Program-made: the position numbers and the translations under genes
In this document: in pieces, positions 24,722 to 33,934 of the stretch
How positions within the stretch are numbered: the stretch's first letter is position 1
How the letters are laid out: each line of letters starts with the position of its first letter
Origin: an uncultured Bacteroides sp.
Lineage (GTDB): Bacteria > Bacteroidota > Bacteroidia > Bacteroidales > Bacteroidaceae
NCBI GenBank assembly: GCA_944322345.1
Contig: CALUOO010000002.1
Span: 1-64,000 of the forward strand
Direction of reading: 5' to 3'
DNA length: 64,000 nucleotides
Notes under the pieces: model-generated
The model's database searches: none
What the model saw: only the letters and a program-made list of their open reading frames with translations
What the model was told of the DNA's origin: nothing

Positions 24722-27700
24722 TTATTGTGGTTGCTGCATCCGGCGGACATATTCGCCGTATAGCTTCTGCAACTGTTCAGAGTAGTGTCCTTTCAGATCG
24801 TCGGACTTGAATTTCTCCATCAGATTGACCTCTGCATCCAGCTGTCCGGCATAATAGAGGAATGAGTCGCCCGAAATGCTTAGTTTCCTGTCTGGCAGGC
24901 TGAGATACCATAGCATGTACTCTACCGCATTGTTGGCAAGTTCGTCTATGATGAATTCAGCCTTCTCTGTTTCTCCAAGCTGATAATAGCAGTCGGCTAT
25001 CTGGAAGGCGCCGCTGTCCCAGTTGTGTGGTACGTTATAGCTTGGAATCATCTTTTCTGCATAGTCAAGTGCTTTCAGCGCCTTGTCTTTCTTGCCCTCC
25101 TTAATCAGTTGTCCGGCAAGCTGTGTGAAGATACGGCGATGGGTGTAGCACATACGCATTACGTTCTCGTCGATGTATATGCCGGGCTTGTCGATGCCTC
25201 CGAACTTGAACTTGTTCATCAGGTTGTCATACATCTTTTCGCTGTCGATGCGGCAGTCGAGTGCCTCGGTGTCGAACGGAGTGAAACGGTAAGCCAGCCC
25301 TTCCTGTATGAAGTGTTTGCCCATGTTCAGGTGGTTGTCGCTTCCTACGGTGATTGCCATGTAGATGGGGCGTTCCCAGTTGGCATTGGCTAGCATCTCA
25401 AGCATCATCAGCTCTTGTTTGTAGAGTGCCCGTTTGCCTTTCAGCGAGATGTGCATGTAGTTGGGGATGGAGTCGCCCAAAGCTTCGGGAATCTTCATGC
25501 CCGAACGGCGTACGGCGTCTTTGTCTATCTTGATCACAATGCTGTCGGTGGGAATCACGTGCAGTCCTTCTTTGTCCGAACGTATCCAATACTTCAGGAT
25601 GTTCTTCAGTTCGTACGGGTTTTCGCCAAACTGTTTCTTAAGTTCTTCCATCTGTTCGGGGTGTCCGTTCTTCAGTGCACTGTCTGCCTGTGCATACATG
25701 GCGTCGATGTGCTTTCTTACTTCGGGGCGTACGGTGATGAAGTCGTTGGTACCTTCCACATATTCGGCACGGCTCCAAGTGATGGGCAGCGACGGTGAGT
25801 CGTAGGCAGGACGGCGCATCTGGTCGATATACCAGTCGGTCTGCAGATAGCTCAGGTTGCAGGTACGTGTATCTGTGCGGAAGCCTTCGGTTTCTACGTT
25901 ATACCACAAGGGGAAAGTATCATTGTCACCGTTGGTGAAGATAATCGGGTTGCCTTCTTCCTGCAGTGTCGACAGGTAGTTCTGACCGAAGTCGCGTGCA
26001 ACGAAGCGTCCGCTACGGTCGTGGTCGTCCCATGTCTGTCCTGCCATCTGAATGGGCACAAACAGGCAGAGCAGTGCCACTACTGCGGCTATCACCGGTT
26101 TCGGTGTAAAAGGAACATAGCTCTCGTACATGCTGGCAATCTTGCCCATCAGCTCGGCTTCTTCTTCCGGAGTGATGAACTTGGCACGTTTCTCTTCCAA
26201 CAGTTTTCTCAGTCTGTCGGCTTCTTCTTCTGAGGCTCCTGCCACCAGACGGGGTTGCGGCTTCAGGCCTGATATCAGCTGAGTCAGTCCGGCTACTCCC
26301 ATACCAATCCAGATGGCAAACGCGTAGAATGAGCCTGCATAGGCATAGTCACGTTCGCGCGGTTGCAGCGGTGTCTGGTTCAGGTAGAGCACAATGGCGA
26401 TACCGGTCATGAAGAAGAGGAAGAATACTACCCAGAACTGCTGGATGCCACGCTGACTGCGGTAGGCTTGCCAGAACAGACCGATCAGGCCGAGCAACAG
26501 GGGCAGACAGTAGAATACGTTGCGTCCCTTGTTGTCCTTCATTTCCTGCGGAAGCAGATCTTGGTCACCCACAAGGAACTTGTCGATGAAGGGGATACCG
26601 GTAATCCAGTTCCCGTGTTCTATTTCTCCACTGCTTTGTATGTCGTTCTGACGTCCGGCAAAGTTCCACATGAAGTAGCGCCAGTACATGAAGTTGAGCT
26701 GGTAGCGGAAGAAGAACTTGATGTTCTCCCACTGGGTGGGCATGTTCACCATGATGGTTTCTCCACACTGGTCGTAGGGCACGTCATATCCTTTGACATC
26801 TGCCCATTGCTTGTATTGCGGTACGTGCTGGTCGGCAGGGCTGTACATACGCGGGAACAGCATGTTCTGTGCATATTCGTATTCTATACGTCCCGGCAGT
26901 TCGATATAAGAGTCTTTCTCGTCGGGTGAGGTCTTCTCTTTGCGTACATATTTGCTCGGAGTTTTCACCTGTCGGGGAACGCAGTAGCCGTCCACTACGT
27001 CGAGCGCCACCTTTGAAGAGTAGGCAGGACCGTAGAACAATGGGCGTGTTCCGTACTGCTCGCGTCCCAGATATTCGCCCAGCGTGAAGATGTCTTCCGG
27101 TGAGTTCTGGTCCATCGGTGTGTTGGCGGTAGAACGGATTACAATCAGTGCATACGATGAATATCCGATGACAATCATCATGGTACACAGCAGGGCTGTG
27201 TTCATGGTGCGTGCCGAGATGCGCCATTTTTCTTTCATCTTTTCCTGCATCCGTGGAGCAAGATAGATGGAAAGCAGGGTTATGACAACGATTCCGATCA
27301 GTATGCTGCTGGCCCCATGTCCGTAGAAGGGGATACCCAGCATGGCGATGGTCAGGACGAAAGAGACTGCCATGCGCAGACGGCTCCGTTCGTTGTAGCT
27401 TTCGTAGACGCCCCAGATGATGACTGCTGCAAGCAGGATGATGTAGACCACTACGCCTGTATTGAATGACATTCCGAGTCCGTTGACAAACAGCAGCTCG
27501 AACCATCCGCCTACCTTCACAATGCCCGGCACAATGCCGTACAATACCACCGCTACCAGTACCATCGAACCGATGAGTGCCAGCAAAGAGCCTTTGGCTG
27601 TGGCGTTCGGAGTCTTCTTATAGTAGTAAACCAATACGATGGCGGGCAGACAGAGCAGGTTCAGCAGATGGACACCAATGCTCAATCCCGTCAGATAGGC

Positions 27701-28240
27701 AATCAGAATCAGCCAGCGGTCGCTGTGCGGTTCGTTGGCGACGTCTTCCCACTTCAGTATGAGCCAGAATACGACGGCTGTAAAGAGGGAAGAGGAGGCA
27801 TATACCTCGCCTTCTACGGCCGAGAACCAGAATGTGTCGCTGAATGTATATACCAATGCACCTACCAGTCCGCTACCCATTACGGTGATAAGCTGTCCGG
27901 TGGTGATGTGCTCGCTGTCTTCGATGACCAGCTTACGTACCAGATGGGTGATACTCCAGAACAGGAACAGAATACAGGCGCCGCTCATCAGTGCGCTCAT
28001 GTAGTTGACCATCTTGGCCACTTCTGTGGTGTCGGAGGCAAACTGTGTGAAGAGGTTTGCCATCAGCATGAAGAATGGTGCGCCGGGCGGGTGTCCTACT
28101 TCCAGTTTGTAGCCGGTGGTGATAAACTCGGGGCAATCCCAGAAACTTGCCGTCGGCTCTATTGTGAGGCAATAGACGGTGGCTGCGATGATGAAGGTGA
28201 TCCACCCCATCAGGTTGTTGATCGCTTTGTATTGTTTCAT
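24722..28240 (-). CDS. DUF2723 (TMEM260-like) membrane protein
   Basis: 1172 aa. The N-terminal DUF2723 domain (about residues 10-190) starts NLMGWITFIIAATVYCLTIE and carries ASFWDCPEFITTGYKLEVGHPPGAPF, the acidic loop typical of GT-C-fold transferases. About a dozen transmembrane helices follow. A soluble region comes after, and the C-terminus has TPR-like helices (KALKALDYAEKMIP, DCYYQLGETEKAEFIIDEL). The human homologue TMEM260 is a protein O-mannosyltransferase. In Bacteroides, periplasmic proteins carry O-glycans, so a glycosyltransferase role is plausible but not shown. The gene has a -7-like box at 28319. Confidence 0.85.
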   Translation of the reverse strand: MKQYKAINNLMGWITFIIAATVYCLTIEPTASFWDCPEFITTGYKLEVGHPPGAPFFMLMANLFTQFASDTTEVAKMVNYMSALMSGACILFLFWSITHLVRKLVIEDSEHITTGQLITVMGSGLVGALVYTFSDTFWFSAVEGEVYASSSLFTAVVFWLILKWEDVANEPHSDRWLILIAYLTGLSIGVHLLNLLCLPAIVLVYYYKKTPNATAKGSLLALIGSMVLVAVVLYGIVPGIVKVGGWFELLFVNGLGMSFNTGVVVYIILLAAVIIWGVYESYNERSRLRMAVSFVLTIAMLGIPFYGHGASSILIGIVVITLLSIYLAPRMQEKMKEKWRISARTMNTALLCTMMIVIGYSSYALIVIRSTANTPMDQNSPEDIFTLGEYLGREQYGTRPLFYGPAYSSKVALDVVDGYCVPRQVKTPSKYVRKEKTSPDEKDSYIELPGRIEYEYAQNMLFPRMYSPADQHVPQYKQWADVKGYDVPYDQCGETIMVNMPTQWENIKFFFRYQLNFMYWRYFMWNFAGRQNDIQSSGEIEHGNWITGIPFIDKFLVGDQDLLPQEMKDNKGRNVFYCLPLLLGLIGLFWQAYRSQRGIQQFWVVFFLFFMTGIAIVLYLNQTPLQPRERDYAYAGSFYAFAIWIGMGVAGLTQLISGLKPQPRLVAGASEEEADRLRKLLEEKRAKFITPEEEAELMGKIASMYESYVPFTPKPVIAAVVALLCLFVPIQMAGQTWDDHDRSGRFVARDFGQNYLSTLQEEGNPIIFTNGDNDTFPLWYNVETEGFRTDTRTCNLSYLQTDWYIDQMRRPAYDSPSLPITWSRAEYVEGTNDFITVRPEVRKHIDAMYAQADSALKNGHPEQMEELKKQFGENPYELKNILKYWIRSDKEGLHVIPTDSIVIKIDKDAVRRSGMKIPEALGDSIPNYMHISLKGKRALYKQELMMLEMLANANWERPIYMAITVGSDNHLNMGKHFIQEGLAYRFTPFDTEALDCRIDSEKMYDNLMNKFKFGGIDKPGIYIDENVMRMCYTHRRIFTQLAGQLIKEGKKDKALKALDYAEKMIPSYNVPHNWDSGAFQIADCYYQLGETEKAEFIIDELANNAVEYMLWYLSLPDRKLSISGDSFLYYAGQLDAEVNLMEKFKSDDLKGHYSEQLQKLYGEYVRRMQQPQ

Positions 28241-28318
28241 CCGTATTCTATTATGTTCAAAGAATCTGTCGATTTGTTTCCTCGTCGACCTCTCTCTTTG
28301 TCAACTGTATAATGGGTG

Positions 28319-28326
28319 CAAATATA
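28319..28326 (-). promoter_or_regulatory. -7-like element upstream of the DUF2723 gene
   Basis: The minus strand reads TATATTTG (TAnnTTTG), 78 nt upstream of the start. The -33 box is not clear. Confidence 0.4.
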
Positions 28327-28422
28327 GTGAATTGGGTGCATAAACCGGTTAGATTGTAAGAAATATTAAGTAACTGCGCCCCGATTTGAAAGCCGGAAAT
28401 GCTGAGAAAGAAGATTTTGTAT

Positions 28423-28430
28423 TACTTTTG
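28423..28430 (+). promoter_or_regulatory. -7-like element upstream of the methyltransferase
   Basis: TACTTTTG fits TAnnTTTG, 24 nt upstream of the ATG at 28455. Confidence 0.4.
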
Positions 28431-28454
28431 CGCTCGAATCAAAGCCTGTGAATT

Positions 28455-29228
28455 ATGCAAGAACGTCATTCCAACCGTGAGCGTTATTTTAATGAGCAGG
28501 GGCGTACTACGTCCCGTTATTATATTCCTTACATCCGCCGGTTTATGCCTGTCCTTCCTCCGGAGGTACTGGAGATCGGTTGTGGCGAGGGAGGTAACCT
28601 GCTGCCGTTTGCCCGTATGGGATGCCGGGTGACCGGGGTGGATATGGCGGCCCCCCGCATCGATCAGGCTCGTGCCTTCTTTGCCGAACGTGGCGAACAG
28701 GGAACGTTTATTGCCGAAGACATTTTCCGGCTGGAGGAGCTGGAGCATAAGTTCGCGCTGATTCTGATTCACGATGTGATTGAACATATCGGCGACAAGG
28801 AGGGATTTCTTTCCGGTCTGAAGAAGTTTCTGGCTCCCGGAGGCATGATGTTTATCGCCTTTCCGGCGTGGCAGATGCCTTTTGGCGGTCATCAGCAGAT
28901 TGCAAGCAGTGCCGTTTCGCGTCTGCCGTTCATTCATCTGCTGCCTGTGCCGTTGTATCGCTGGTTCCTGCAGCGTGCCGGTGAGAGTGAACGGATGGTG
29001 AGGGAGCTGCTCGAAATCAAGCAGACCCGCTGCCCTATCGAACTGTTCCGCTCGGTGGTACGTAAAACCGGTTACCGGATTGTGAATCAGCAACTCTATT
29101 TCATCAATCCCCATTATGAGACCAAGTTCGGGCTGACTCCCCGTCGGCTCACAAAGGCTGTTGCTGCTATTCCATACGTCCGTAATTTCTTTAGCACCAG
29201 TTGCTTCTACATGATTGAGCCGGTGTAG
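28455..29228 (+). CDS. Class I SAM-dependent methyltransferase
   Basis: 257 aa. SAM motif I is VLEIGCGEGGNLLPFARMG, followed by GVDMA (motif II acidic region) and LILIHDVIEHIGDKEGF (motif post-II). It is a Methyltransf_11/UbiE-like fold with a C-terminal extension. The substrate is unknown; relatives are often found near cell-surface sugar genes. It is a single gene, convergent with the ABC ATPase, with array A5 between them. Confidence 0.85.
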   Translation: MQERHSNRERYFNEQGRTTSRYYIPYIRRFMPVLPPEVLEIGCGEGGNLLPFARMGCRVTGVDMAAPRIDQARAFFAERGEQGTFIAEDIFRLEELEHKFALILIHDVIEHIGDKEGFLSGLKKFLAPGGMMFIAFPAWQMPFGGHQQIASSAVSRLPFIHLLPVPLYRWFLQRAGESERMVRELLEIKQTRCPIELFRSVVRKTGYRIVNQQLYFINPHYETKFGLTPRRLTKAVAAIPYVRNFFSTSCFYMIEPV

Positions 29229-29265
29229 TCTGCGGGCTGTCTGCAAGCCTCTCCTGACAGAGTTT

Positions 29266-29351
29266 GTTGGGAAAGGTTAGCTGACGCGTTGGCTAACCTT
29301 TGCTGACATGTCAGCTAACCTTTCCCAATGTGTTGGCTAACCTTTCCCAAC
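29266..29351. repeat. 22-bp core/arm array A5 (mixed orientation)
   Basis: Four cores at 29272 (AAAGGTTA), 29294, 29316 and 29338 (TAACCTTT) in exact 22-bp register. The first unit, GTTGGG-core-GCTGAC, is the exact reverse complement of the GTCAGC-core-CCCAAC unit seen in other arrays. It lies between convergent genes, ending 21 bp from the ATPase stop. Confidence 0.95.
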
Positions 29352-29371
29352 AAATGGGGTATAGATGGGCT

Positions 29372-30127
29372 TTATTCGTGGTGATGATGTTCGCCCAGTA
29401 TGCGGTGGGGAAGGGTTCCGTGTCCCAACAATTCGATGGGGCAGTTGAAGTTTTTTTCCAGCCATTCGGTGGTGACGCCCGTATCGGGGTGATAGTCCAG
29501 TGTCTCGTTGACACAGGCGATGGATTTCACCTGTTGCAGGACGGTACCTATGTCGTGGCTCACCAGAATGATGGCACACTCCTTGTTGATTTCGGCCAGC
29601 AGCTGATAGAGGCGTGCCTCGAAGCGCTTGTCGATGTAGGTGCTGGGTTCGTCGAGTATTACTACCGAGGGATCGGAGATGATGGCTCTGCCCAGTAGTG
29701 CCCGTTGCAACTGCCCGCCGCTGAGTTGCCCGATGGAGCGCTTTTCCAGTCCCTCCAGCCCCATGCGAGCTATGGTTTGTTTTCCTCTTTCCCGTTCGTC
29801 GGCAGTAAACCGTGCCGACAGTTTCTTCTGAATGCTGAGTCCTGAAAGGATGACCTCTTCGACGGAGATGGGAAATTTGCGGTCGATGGTGTTGTATTGA
29901 GGCAGGTAGCCGATGGAGAGTGTCTCCGGATAGAACTGTATGCTTCCTCCTGTGGGTTTCAGCAGTCCGAGGATGCACTTGATGAGTGTTGTCTTACCCC
30001 CTCCGTTGGGACCGATGATTCCCAGAAAGTCGCGTTCGTAGACGGTCAGATTGACGTCGTGGAGCACGTTCCGTCCGTCATATCCGGCGGAGAGATTTTT
30101 TATTTCGATGATAGCTTTTGTCTGCAT
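29372..30127 (-). CDS. Metal (zinc/manganese-type) ABC transporter ATPase
   Basis: 251 aa, the size of ZnuC/MntB ATPases. Walker A is GPNGGGKTT, the Q-loop region LPQYN, signature LSGGQ, Walker B SVVILDEPST, H-loop VSHD. The family pattern (YDGRNVLHDVNLTVYERDFLGIIGPNGG) fits the zinc/manganese/iron chelate class rather than sugar importers. It ends in a histidine-rich tail (GEHHHHE), which suggests metal sensing or buffering. It starts 8 nt after the GH140-like gene stop. The partner substrate-binding protein is at 32301-33203; no permease gene is in the window. Confidence 0.88.
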   Translation of the reverse strand: MQTKAIIEIKNLSAGYDGRNVLHDVNLTVYERDFLGIIGPNGGGKTTLIKCILGLLKPTGGSIQFYPETLSIGYLPQYNTIDRKFPISVEEVILSGLSIQKKLSARFTADERERGKQTIARMGLEGLEKRSIGQLSGGQLQRALLGRAIISDPSVVILDEPSTYIDKRFEARLYQLLAEINKECAIILVSHDIGTVLQQVKSIACVNETLDYHPDTGVTTEWLEKNFNCPIELLGHGTLPHRILGEHHHHE

Positions 30128-30135
30128 GTATGTTT

Positions 30136-31596
30136 TCAGAATTTGTTTGTTATCCGTTTGCCCGGTTTGGGGTATTTCTTGCTGGCATCGTCCAATACCA
30201 GTATCCAGTCGAGGGTTTCTCCTGCTGTTGGTGGAATAAATTCCTTTTTGCCTTCGTTGCTGAATGTTCCGATGGCTTTTGCCTCTCCGTTACGGGGATT
30301 GTACCACCATGCCTTGATCTTTGCACCTTTGATGATGCCTGTATCTACGGTGAAGGCTCTTCCCACCGGTGCGTAGACCATCAGGTAAGTGCCCGCTTCG
30401 TCTCCGGTAGCAGCAAACCGGTAGTGCCCGGCTCCGGGTACGGCAGTGGCGCTCTGATGGGGAATGATGGCTTCCGGCATCGGTATCCGTGTTGCAAAGG
30501 GACGCGATTCTATCAGCATCCGTCCGTAAGCCATTTGTCCCGATCCCGGCTGGCTGAGTGCCTCTTTCCACGACATCAGCGGGCGGTTGATGGGATTCCG
30601 TTTCTTTTCCGGGTCGTACATCTGCCAGATGGAGTGATGTCCGTAGGTGTGCCCGCAGGCTCCGTTGAATACGTCCCAGTAGAAGGCTCTTCTCACATCG
30701 GAAGCGACGGAATGTCCGTTCTCTTCGGGATTGAATGAGATGGGGTGGTCTTCGTACAAGGGTTCGCCGTCTATTACCGGTTTGGCAGGATTCCGCCGGT
30801 AGTCTTCCAGTGTTTTGGCGTATGTATGCCGGTAGTCTCTGTTGTGTCCGTTCTGGCGCATGTTGAAGTCGAGCCATGCTTCGTTGTGAAACCACTGCGA
30901 CGATCCGCTTCCTCCGTTGGGATGGAAGGTGATGAGCTGTTTGCCTCCATTGCCCTCCTCAATGCCTTTTGCCATTGCCCGGATTATGTTTTTCTGCTGT
31001 TCACGGTCGATGTATCTGTCTCCTCCCAGTATCCAGATGATTCGCTTGTCTTTGTATCGCTTTCCTAGAAACTGTCCGTAGCTCTTGGCGTTCTTTTCGT
31101 TGAAGAGAGGCCTGTCGTCGTGCCAGTAACGTCCCCATGTAGGCAACAGGCCGACGTACATCCCCAGCTGGTTGGCTTTGTTGATGATGTAGTCCACGTG
31201 GTCCCAGTAGTCGTTGTCTGCTCCGTCTGCAACAGCCGGGCGGGCAGGGTCAAAGTCGGTCAGCGGCAGGTGGCCGTAGGCGTTCGGTACGCTGTGTCCG
31301 TCCAGTTCGGCAAGTGCCACAGCCTGTATGACGGTGTATCCTTTCGAAGCCCTGTCGGTCAGATATTCGTCTGCTTCCTGTTTGTTGAGCCGGTGGAAGA
31401 GTTCCCATGCTGTGTCTCCTAAGTAAAAGAACGGAGTGCCGTCTTCGTATTGCAGAAAGCGTTGGTTGGCAGAGACGACAATCTGTCCGTGTGAGAAGTC
31501 AGTGGGTTTTCCTTTCCATTGTGCAGCCGCAGGAGGCGCAAAGGCTGTTCCTATGCCGATGAGCATTAGTGTGATGGTTTCTTTTAAGTGTTTCAT
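30136..31596 (-). CDS. GH140-like glycoside hydrolase (apiosidase-like, DUF4038)
   Basis: 486 aa from the ATG at 31596, chosen because it opens a clean signal peptide ([14 protein letters not shown], cut near AAAQ); an upstream in-frame ATG at 31638 would lie inside a -7 box. The DUF4038 region is clear ([49 protein letters not shown]). A C-terminal beta-sandwich of the collagen-binding-like type follows ([18 protein letters not shown]). Family GH140 members act as endo-apiosidases on rhamnogalacturonan II in B. thetaiotaomicron. Here the gene stands outside any PUL, between parts of a metal transporter. The substrate is therefore uncertain. Confidence 0.8.
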   Translation of the reverse strand: MKHLKETITLMLIGIGTAFAPPAAAQWKGKPTDFSHGQIVVSANQRFLQYEDGTPFFYLGDTAWELFHRLNKQEADEYLTDRASKGYTVIQAVALAELDGHSVPNAYGHLPLTDFDPARPAVADGADNDYWDHVDYIINKANQLGMYVGLLPTWGRYWHDDRPLFNEKNAKSYGQFLGKRYKDKRIIWILGGDRYIDREQQKNIIRAMAKGIEEGNGGKQLITFHPNGGSGSSQWFHNEAWLDFNMRQNGHNRDYRHTYAKTLEDYRRNPAKPVIDGEPLYEDHPISFNPEENGHSVASDVRRAFYWDVFNGACGHTYGHHSIWQMYDPEKKRNPINRPLMSWKEALSQPGSGQMAYGRMLIESRPFATRIPMPEAIIPHQSATAVPGAGHYRFAATGDEAGTYLMVYAPVGRAFTVDTGIIKGAKIKAWWYNPRNGEAKAIGTFSNEGKKEFIPPTAGETLDWILVLDDASKKYPKPGKRITNKF

Positions 31597-31926
31597 AAGT
31601 AGGCTGGCTTTTCGTGAACACATCGATTCATATGGCAAAGATAAAATGTTTTGCTGTTTACTGTTGTAAAATCAGAATGCTTTTTATTGTGGCAGTCTTA
31701 ACTTTTTCTGTAGGCGATCTCCTGCCGGGCAGACAGGAAAAAACGTCTGCACTGGCTTGAGTAAGGCGGACGTGAGTATCTGCAAATGAAATCGGATTGC
31801 AAAACTCAGGTGCTATAATGTTCTGTAATGGTGTTAAATTGTTCGTTTTTTCCTTATTTTTCAAAGGAAAAGTTTGTTTTTAAAAGTTTTTTCCATATGT
31901 TTGTTGAGAACTAAAGTGAATAAGTT
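31597..31926. other. Intergenic region upstream of GH140-like gene and winged-helix gene
   Basis: 330 bases between divergent genes. It has a -7-like TATCTTTG on the minus strand (31636-31643) for the GH140-like gene. A short inverted pair (CGTCTGC...GCGGACG, about 31744-31772) is present; nothing else is recognisable. Confidence 0.6.
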
Positions 31927-32154
31927 ATGGATAAAGGTGTGATTGGTGAAAAGGCGGGTATCGTTTGGCGTCTGCTGAATGGTGATAACCGCAGATGGGA
32001 GTTTTCCGAGATTGAGAAAGCTACCGGTATGGATGAGAAGGAATTGTCGGCCGCTATAGGATGGCTGGCGCGTGAGAATAAGGTTCAGTTTGAACTTGAC
32101 AAAGAGCATGGAAAAGCTTATTTGTCTCTTATTCTGAATGTGTATATAGGCTGA
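31927..32154 (+). CDS. Small winged-helix protein (DUF2582-like)
   Basis: 75 aa. MDKGVIGEKAGIVWRLLNG, then WEFSEIEKATGMDEKELSAAIGWLAREN has the shape of the winged helix-turn-helix DUF2582 family: one HTH plus a short beta-wing (VQFELDKEHGKAYLSL). It is presumably a small DNA-binding or protein-interaction module; no target is known. It lies on the plus strand between the GH140-like gene and the metal-binding protein, splitting the metal-transport genes. Confidence 0.8.
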   Translation: MDKGVIGEKAGIVWRLLNGDNRRWEFSEIEKATGMDEKELSAAIGWLARENKVQFELDKEHGKAYLSLILNVYIG

Positions 32155-32187
32155 TTAACAGAGCCTTTCTATTCAGCCTGTTGCCTG

Positions 32188-32205
32188 TGTCTGTCAAAAC
32201 AGACA
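32188..32205. terminator. Weak hairpin between convergent genes
   Basis: TGTCTGT (32188-32194) pairs with ACAGACA (32199-32205) around CAAA. There is no T-run, so termination is doubtful. Confidence 0.35.
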
Positions 32206-32300
32206 ACAGACTGCTTGTAGTACTTGTCTTCTTTATCTGCTGCGTGTGAGGATTTTTGTAGCAGTGGATATCTTTAACGCATCATTTTTTGATCTTTTTA

Positions 32301-33203
32301 TCAGTTAGACGACAAAGCTTGTGCCACATTTATCATTTCCGTTTCCCAGTCGTAGTTTAACGGATTGATGGCTACTACTTTTGTTCCGGTTTGCCGGGCA
32401 ATAGTTTCTGCATTTCGCCGGTCGAATTCGGGTTGTACAAAGATGACATGTACGTCCTTTTCTTTACACAAATCAATCAGTTCCTTCAGATGGGCAGGTG
32501 ATGGCTCTTTACCGTCTTCTTCAATAGATATTTGTGTCAGTCCGTAGTCGCGTGCGAAGTAGGAGAGTGCCGGATGATAGATCATGAATGCTTTTGCCGC
32601 ATCGGGCTGTGACAATCTGACCCTGACCAGACTATCGATATGCTGGATACGGTGGCATAAGGAGTCGTAGCGCGCCAGATAGTAGGGCTGGTTCTTCTTG
32701 TCTAATTTACAGAGTGCATTATACGTATTTTGGGCTATCTGCAGGGCATTTGTAGCCGAATTCCATATATGTGGTTCTACGGCATGAAAGTGTTCATGCC
32801 CGTTGGAAGAATCTTTTTCTTCATGGCGGTGTCCTAAGATAAGGTCGATTCCCCGTGAAGTATCGAATACCTGAATGTGTGGTGTGTTGTCCATCAGCTT
32901 ATCCATCCATGTTTGCTCGAATCCGATAAATCCGATTCGAAAATATGCTTTGCTTTTTCCCAATGCTATCAGCTGTTGCGGGATGGGATCGTATGTCTCG
33001 GGGCTTGATCCTTTCGGAACCATGCTGACAACGGAAAACTTATCACCGGCAATCGCTTCTGTGAAATATCGCTGAGGCTCGATAGTTACGGTAATGACAG
33101 GCTTCTCCGTCTCCGTAGCCTCATTGTTCTTTGTTGCACCTTTGCAGGCAGAAAGTAGGATAATTCCTACAATGTAGATTGTATTTCTTAACTGTCTTTT
33201 CAT
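32301..33203 (-). CDS. Zinc-type ABC transporter substrate-binding lipoprotein (ZnuA-like)
   Basis: 300 aa, lipobox ILLSAC. The cluster A-1 family signature is clear: VTIEPQRYFTEAIAGD, SSPETYDPIPQQL, and a His-rich loop (ILGHRHEEKDSSNGHEHFH) before VEPHIWNSA, typical of ZnuA. FMIYHPALSYFARDYG and IFVQPEFDRRNAETIA match metal-binding residues (His, Asp). It would capture zinc in the periplasm. It is the last gene of an operon with mnmD. Its ATPase lies 2.2 kb away; no permease is present nearby. Confidence 0.9.
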   Translation of the reverse strand: MKRQLRNTIYIVGIILLSACKGATKNNEATETEKPVITVTIEPQRYFTEAIAGDKFSVVSMVPKGSSPETYDPIPQQLIALGKSKAYFRIGFIGFEQTWMDKLMDNTPHIQVFDTSRGIDLILGHRHEEKDSSNGHEHFHAVEPHIWNSATNALQIAQNTYNALCKLDKKNQPYYLARYDSLCHRIQHIDSLVRVRLSQPDAAKAFMIYHPALSYFARDYGLTQISIEEDGKEPSPAHLKELIDLCKEKDVHVIFVQPEFDRRNAETIARQTGTKVVAINPLNYDWETEMINVAQALSSN

Positions 33204-33221
33204 TGTTCCAATATCTTTGTT

Positions 33222-33920
33222 TCATTGATTTATTTTTCTTCCTCTGAGTATTTCCCGTTTGCCTCCTGGCGGGCCGGGGAGCCTTTCTACGGTAAATCCT
33301 GCGGCCTGCATCATTCTTCTGACAACTCCTTTGGCACAATAGGTCGTCAGGATACCTTTTTCGTTTAAAAGAACATATAAATGGTCAAATAGTTCTTGCG
33401 ACCACATTTCCGGCTGTTTTTCGGGAGCGAAAGCATCGAAATAGATAACGTCTGCTGTAAGAGATCCGTCATCCTTCCATTGGGTTACGTCTGCTTGAAT
33501 CTTATGCAGCGTGAAATGGGGAGTAATCCTTACCGGCTTTCCCCATTCGGCATCGTGCAGCTTCTTGAACAGAAGGGTGGCTGGTATTTCTTTCCCGTCC
33601 ACTTCGAGTTGTTCGTTGCTGTCGGTATAGTGTAGCTGTTCCACCATGTCCCATGCCAGCGGATAAAGTTCCCATCCTGTGTAGTGTACTTCTCTGCCGC
33701 TCCGTTCTGCTTCTATCAGTGTGAGCCATGCGTTCAGCCCGGTGCCGAATCCGATCTCTGCAATATGAGGGGTCGTTGCCTCAGAGGCTTTGAGTCCCAT
33801 GTCGATGAAGATATGCTGCGATTCTGCCCATGCTCCTTTGACAGAGTGGTAATGTTCGTTCAGTTCGGGCACAAACAAGGTTGCACTTCCGTCGTCTGTC
33901 TTTTCAATGATTCTTTCCAT
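33222..33920 (-). CDS. mnmD: tRNA 5-aminomethyl-2-thiouridine methyltransferase MnmD
   Basis: 232 aa from the ATG at 33920, preceded by AGGAG at suitable spacing; an in-frame start at 33956 would overlap the previous gene. It is the stand-alone MnmC(m) domain (DUF752) that methylates nm5(s2)U34 to mnm5(s2)U. Motifs: IAEIGFGTGLNAWLTL (SAM motif I), VIYFDAFAPEKQPEMWS (motif IV, DAFAP), then LTTYCAKGVVRRMMQAAGF and LPGPPGGKREILRG at the C-terminus. The MnmC oxidase domain (FAD) is absent, as is usual for MnmD. The gene is 15 nt after the YqaA-like gene. Confidence 0.92.
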   Translation of the reverse strand: MERIIEKTDDGSATLFVPELNEHYHSVKGAWAESQHIFIDMGLKASEATTPHIAEIGFGTGLNAWLTLIEAERSGREVHYTGWELYPLAWDMVEQLHYTDSNEQLEVDGKEIPATLLFKKLHDAEWGKPVRITPHFTLHKIQADVTQWKDDGSLTADVIYFDAFAPEKQPEMWSQELFDHLYVLLNEKGILTTYCAKGVVRRMMQAAGFTVERLPGPPGGKREILRGRKINQ

Positions 33921-33934
33921 TGTTTTCTCCTGTA

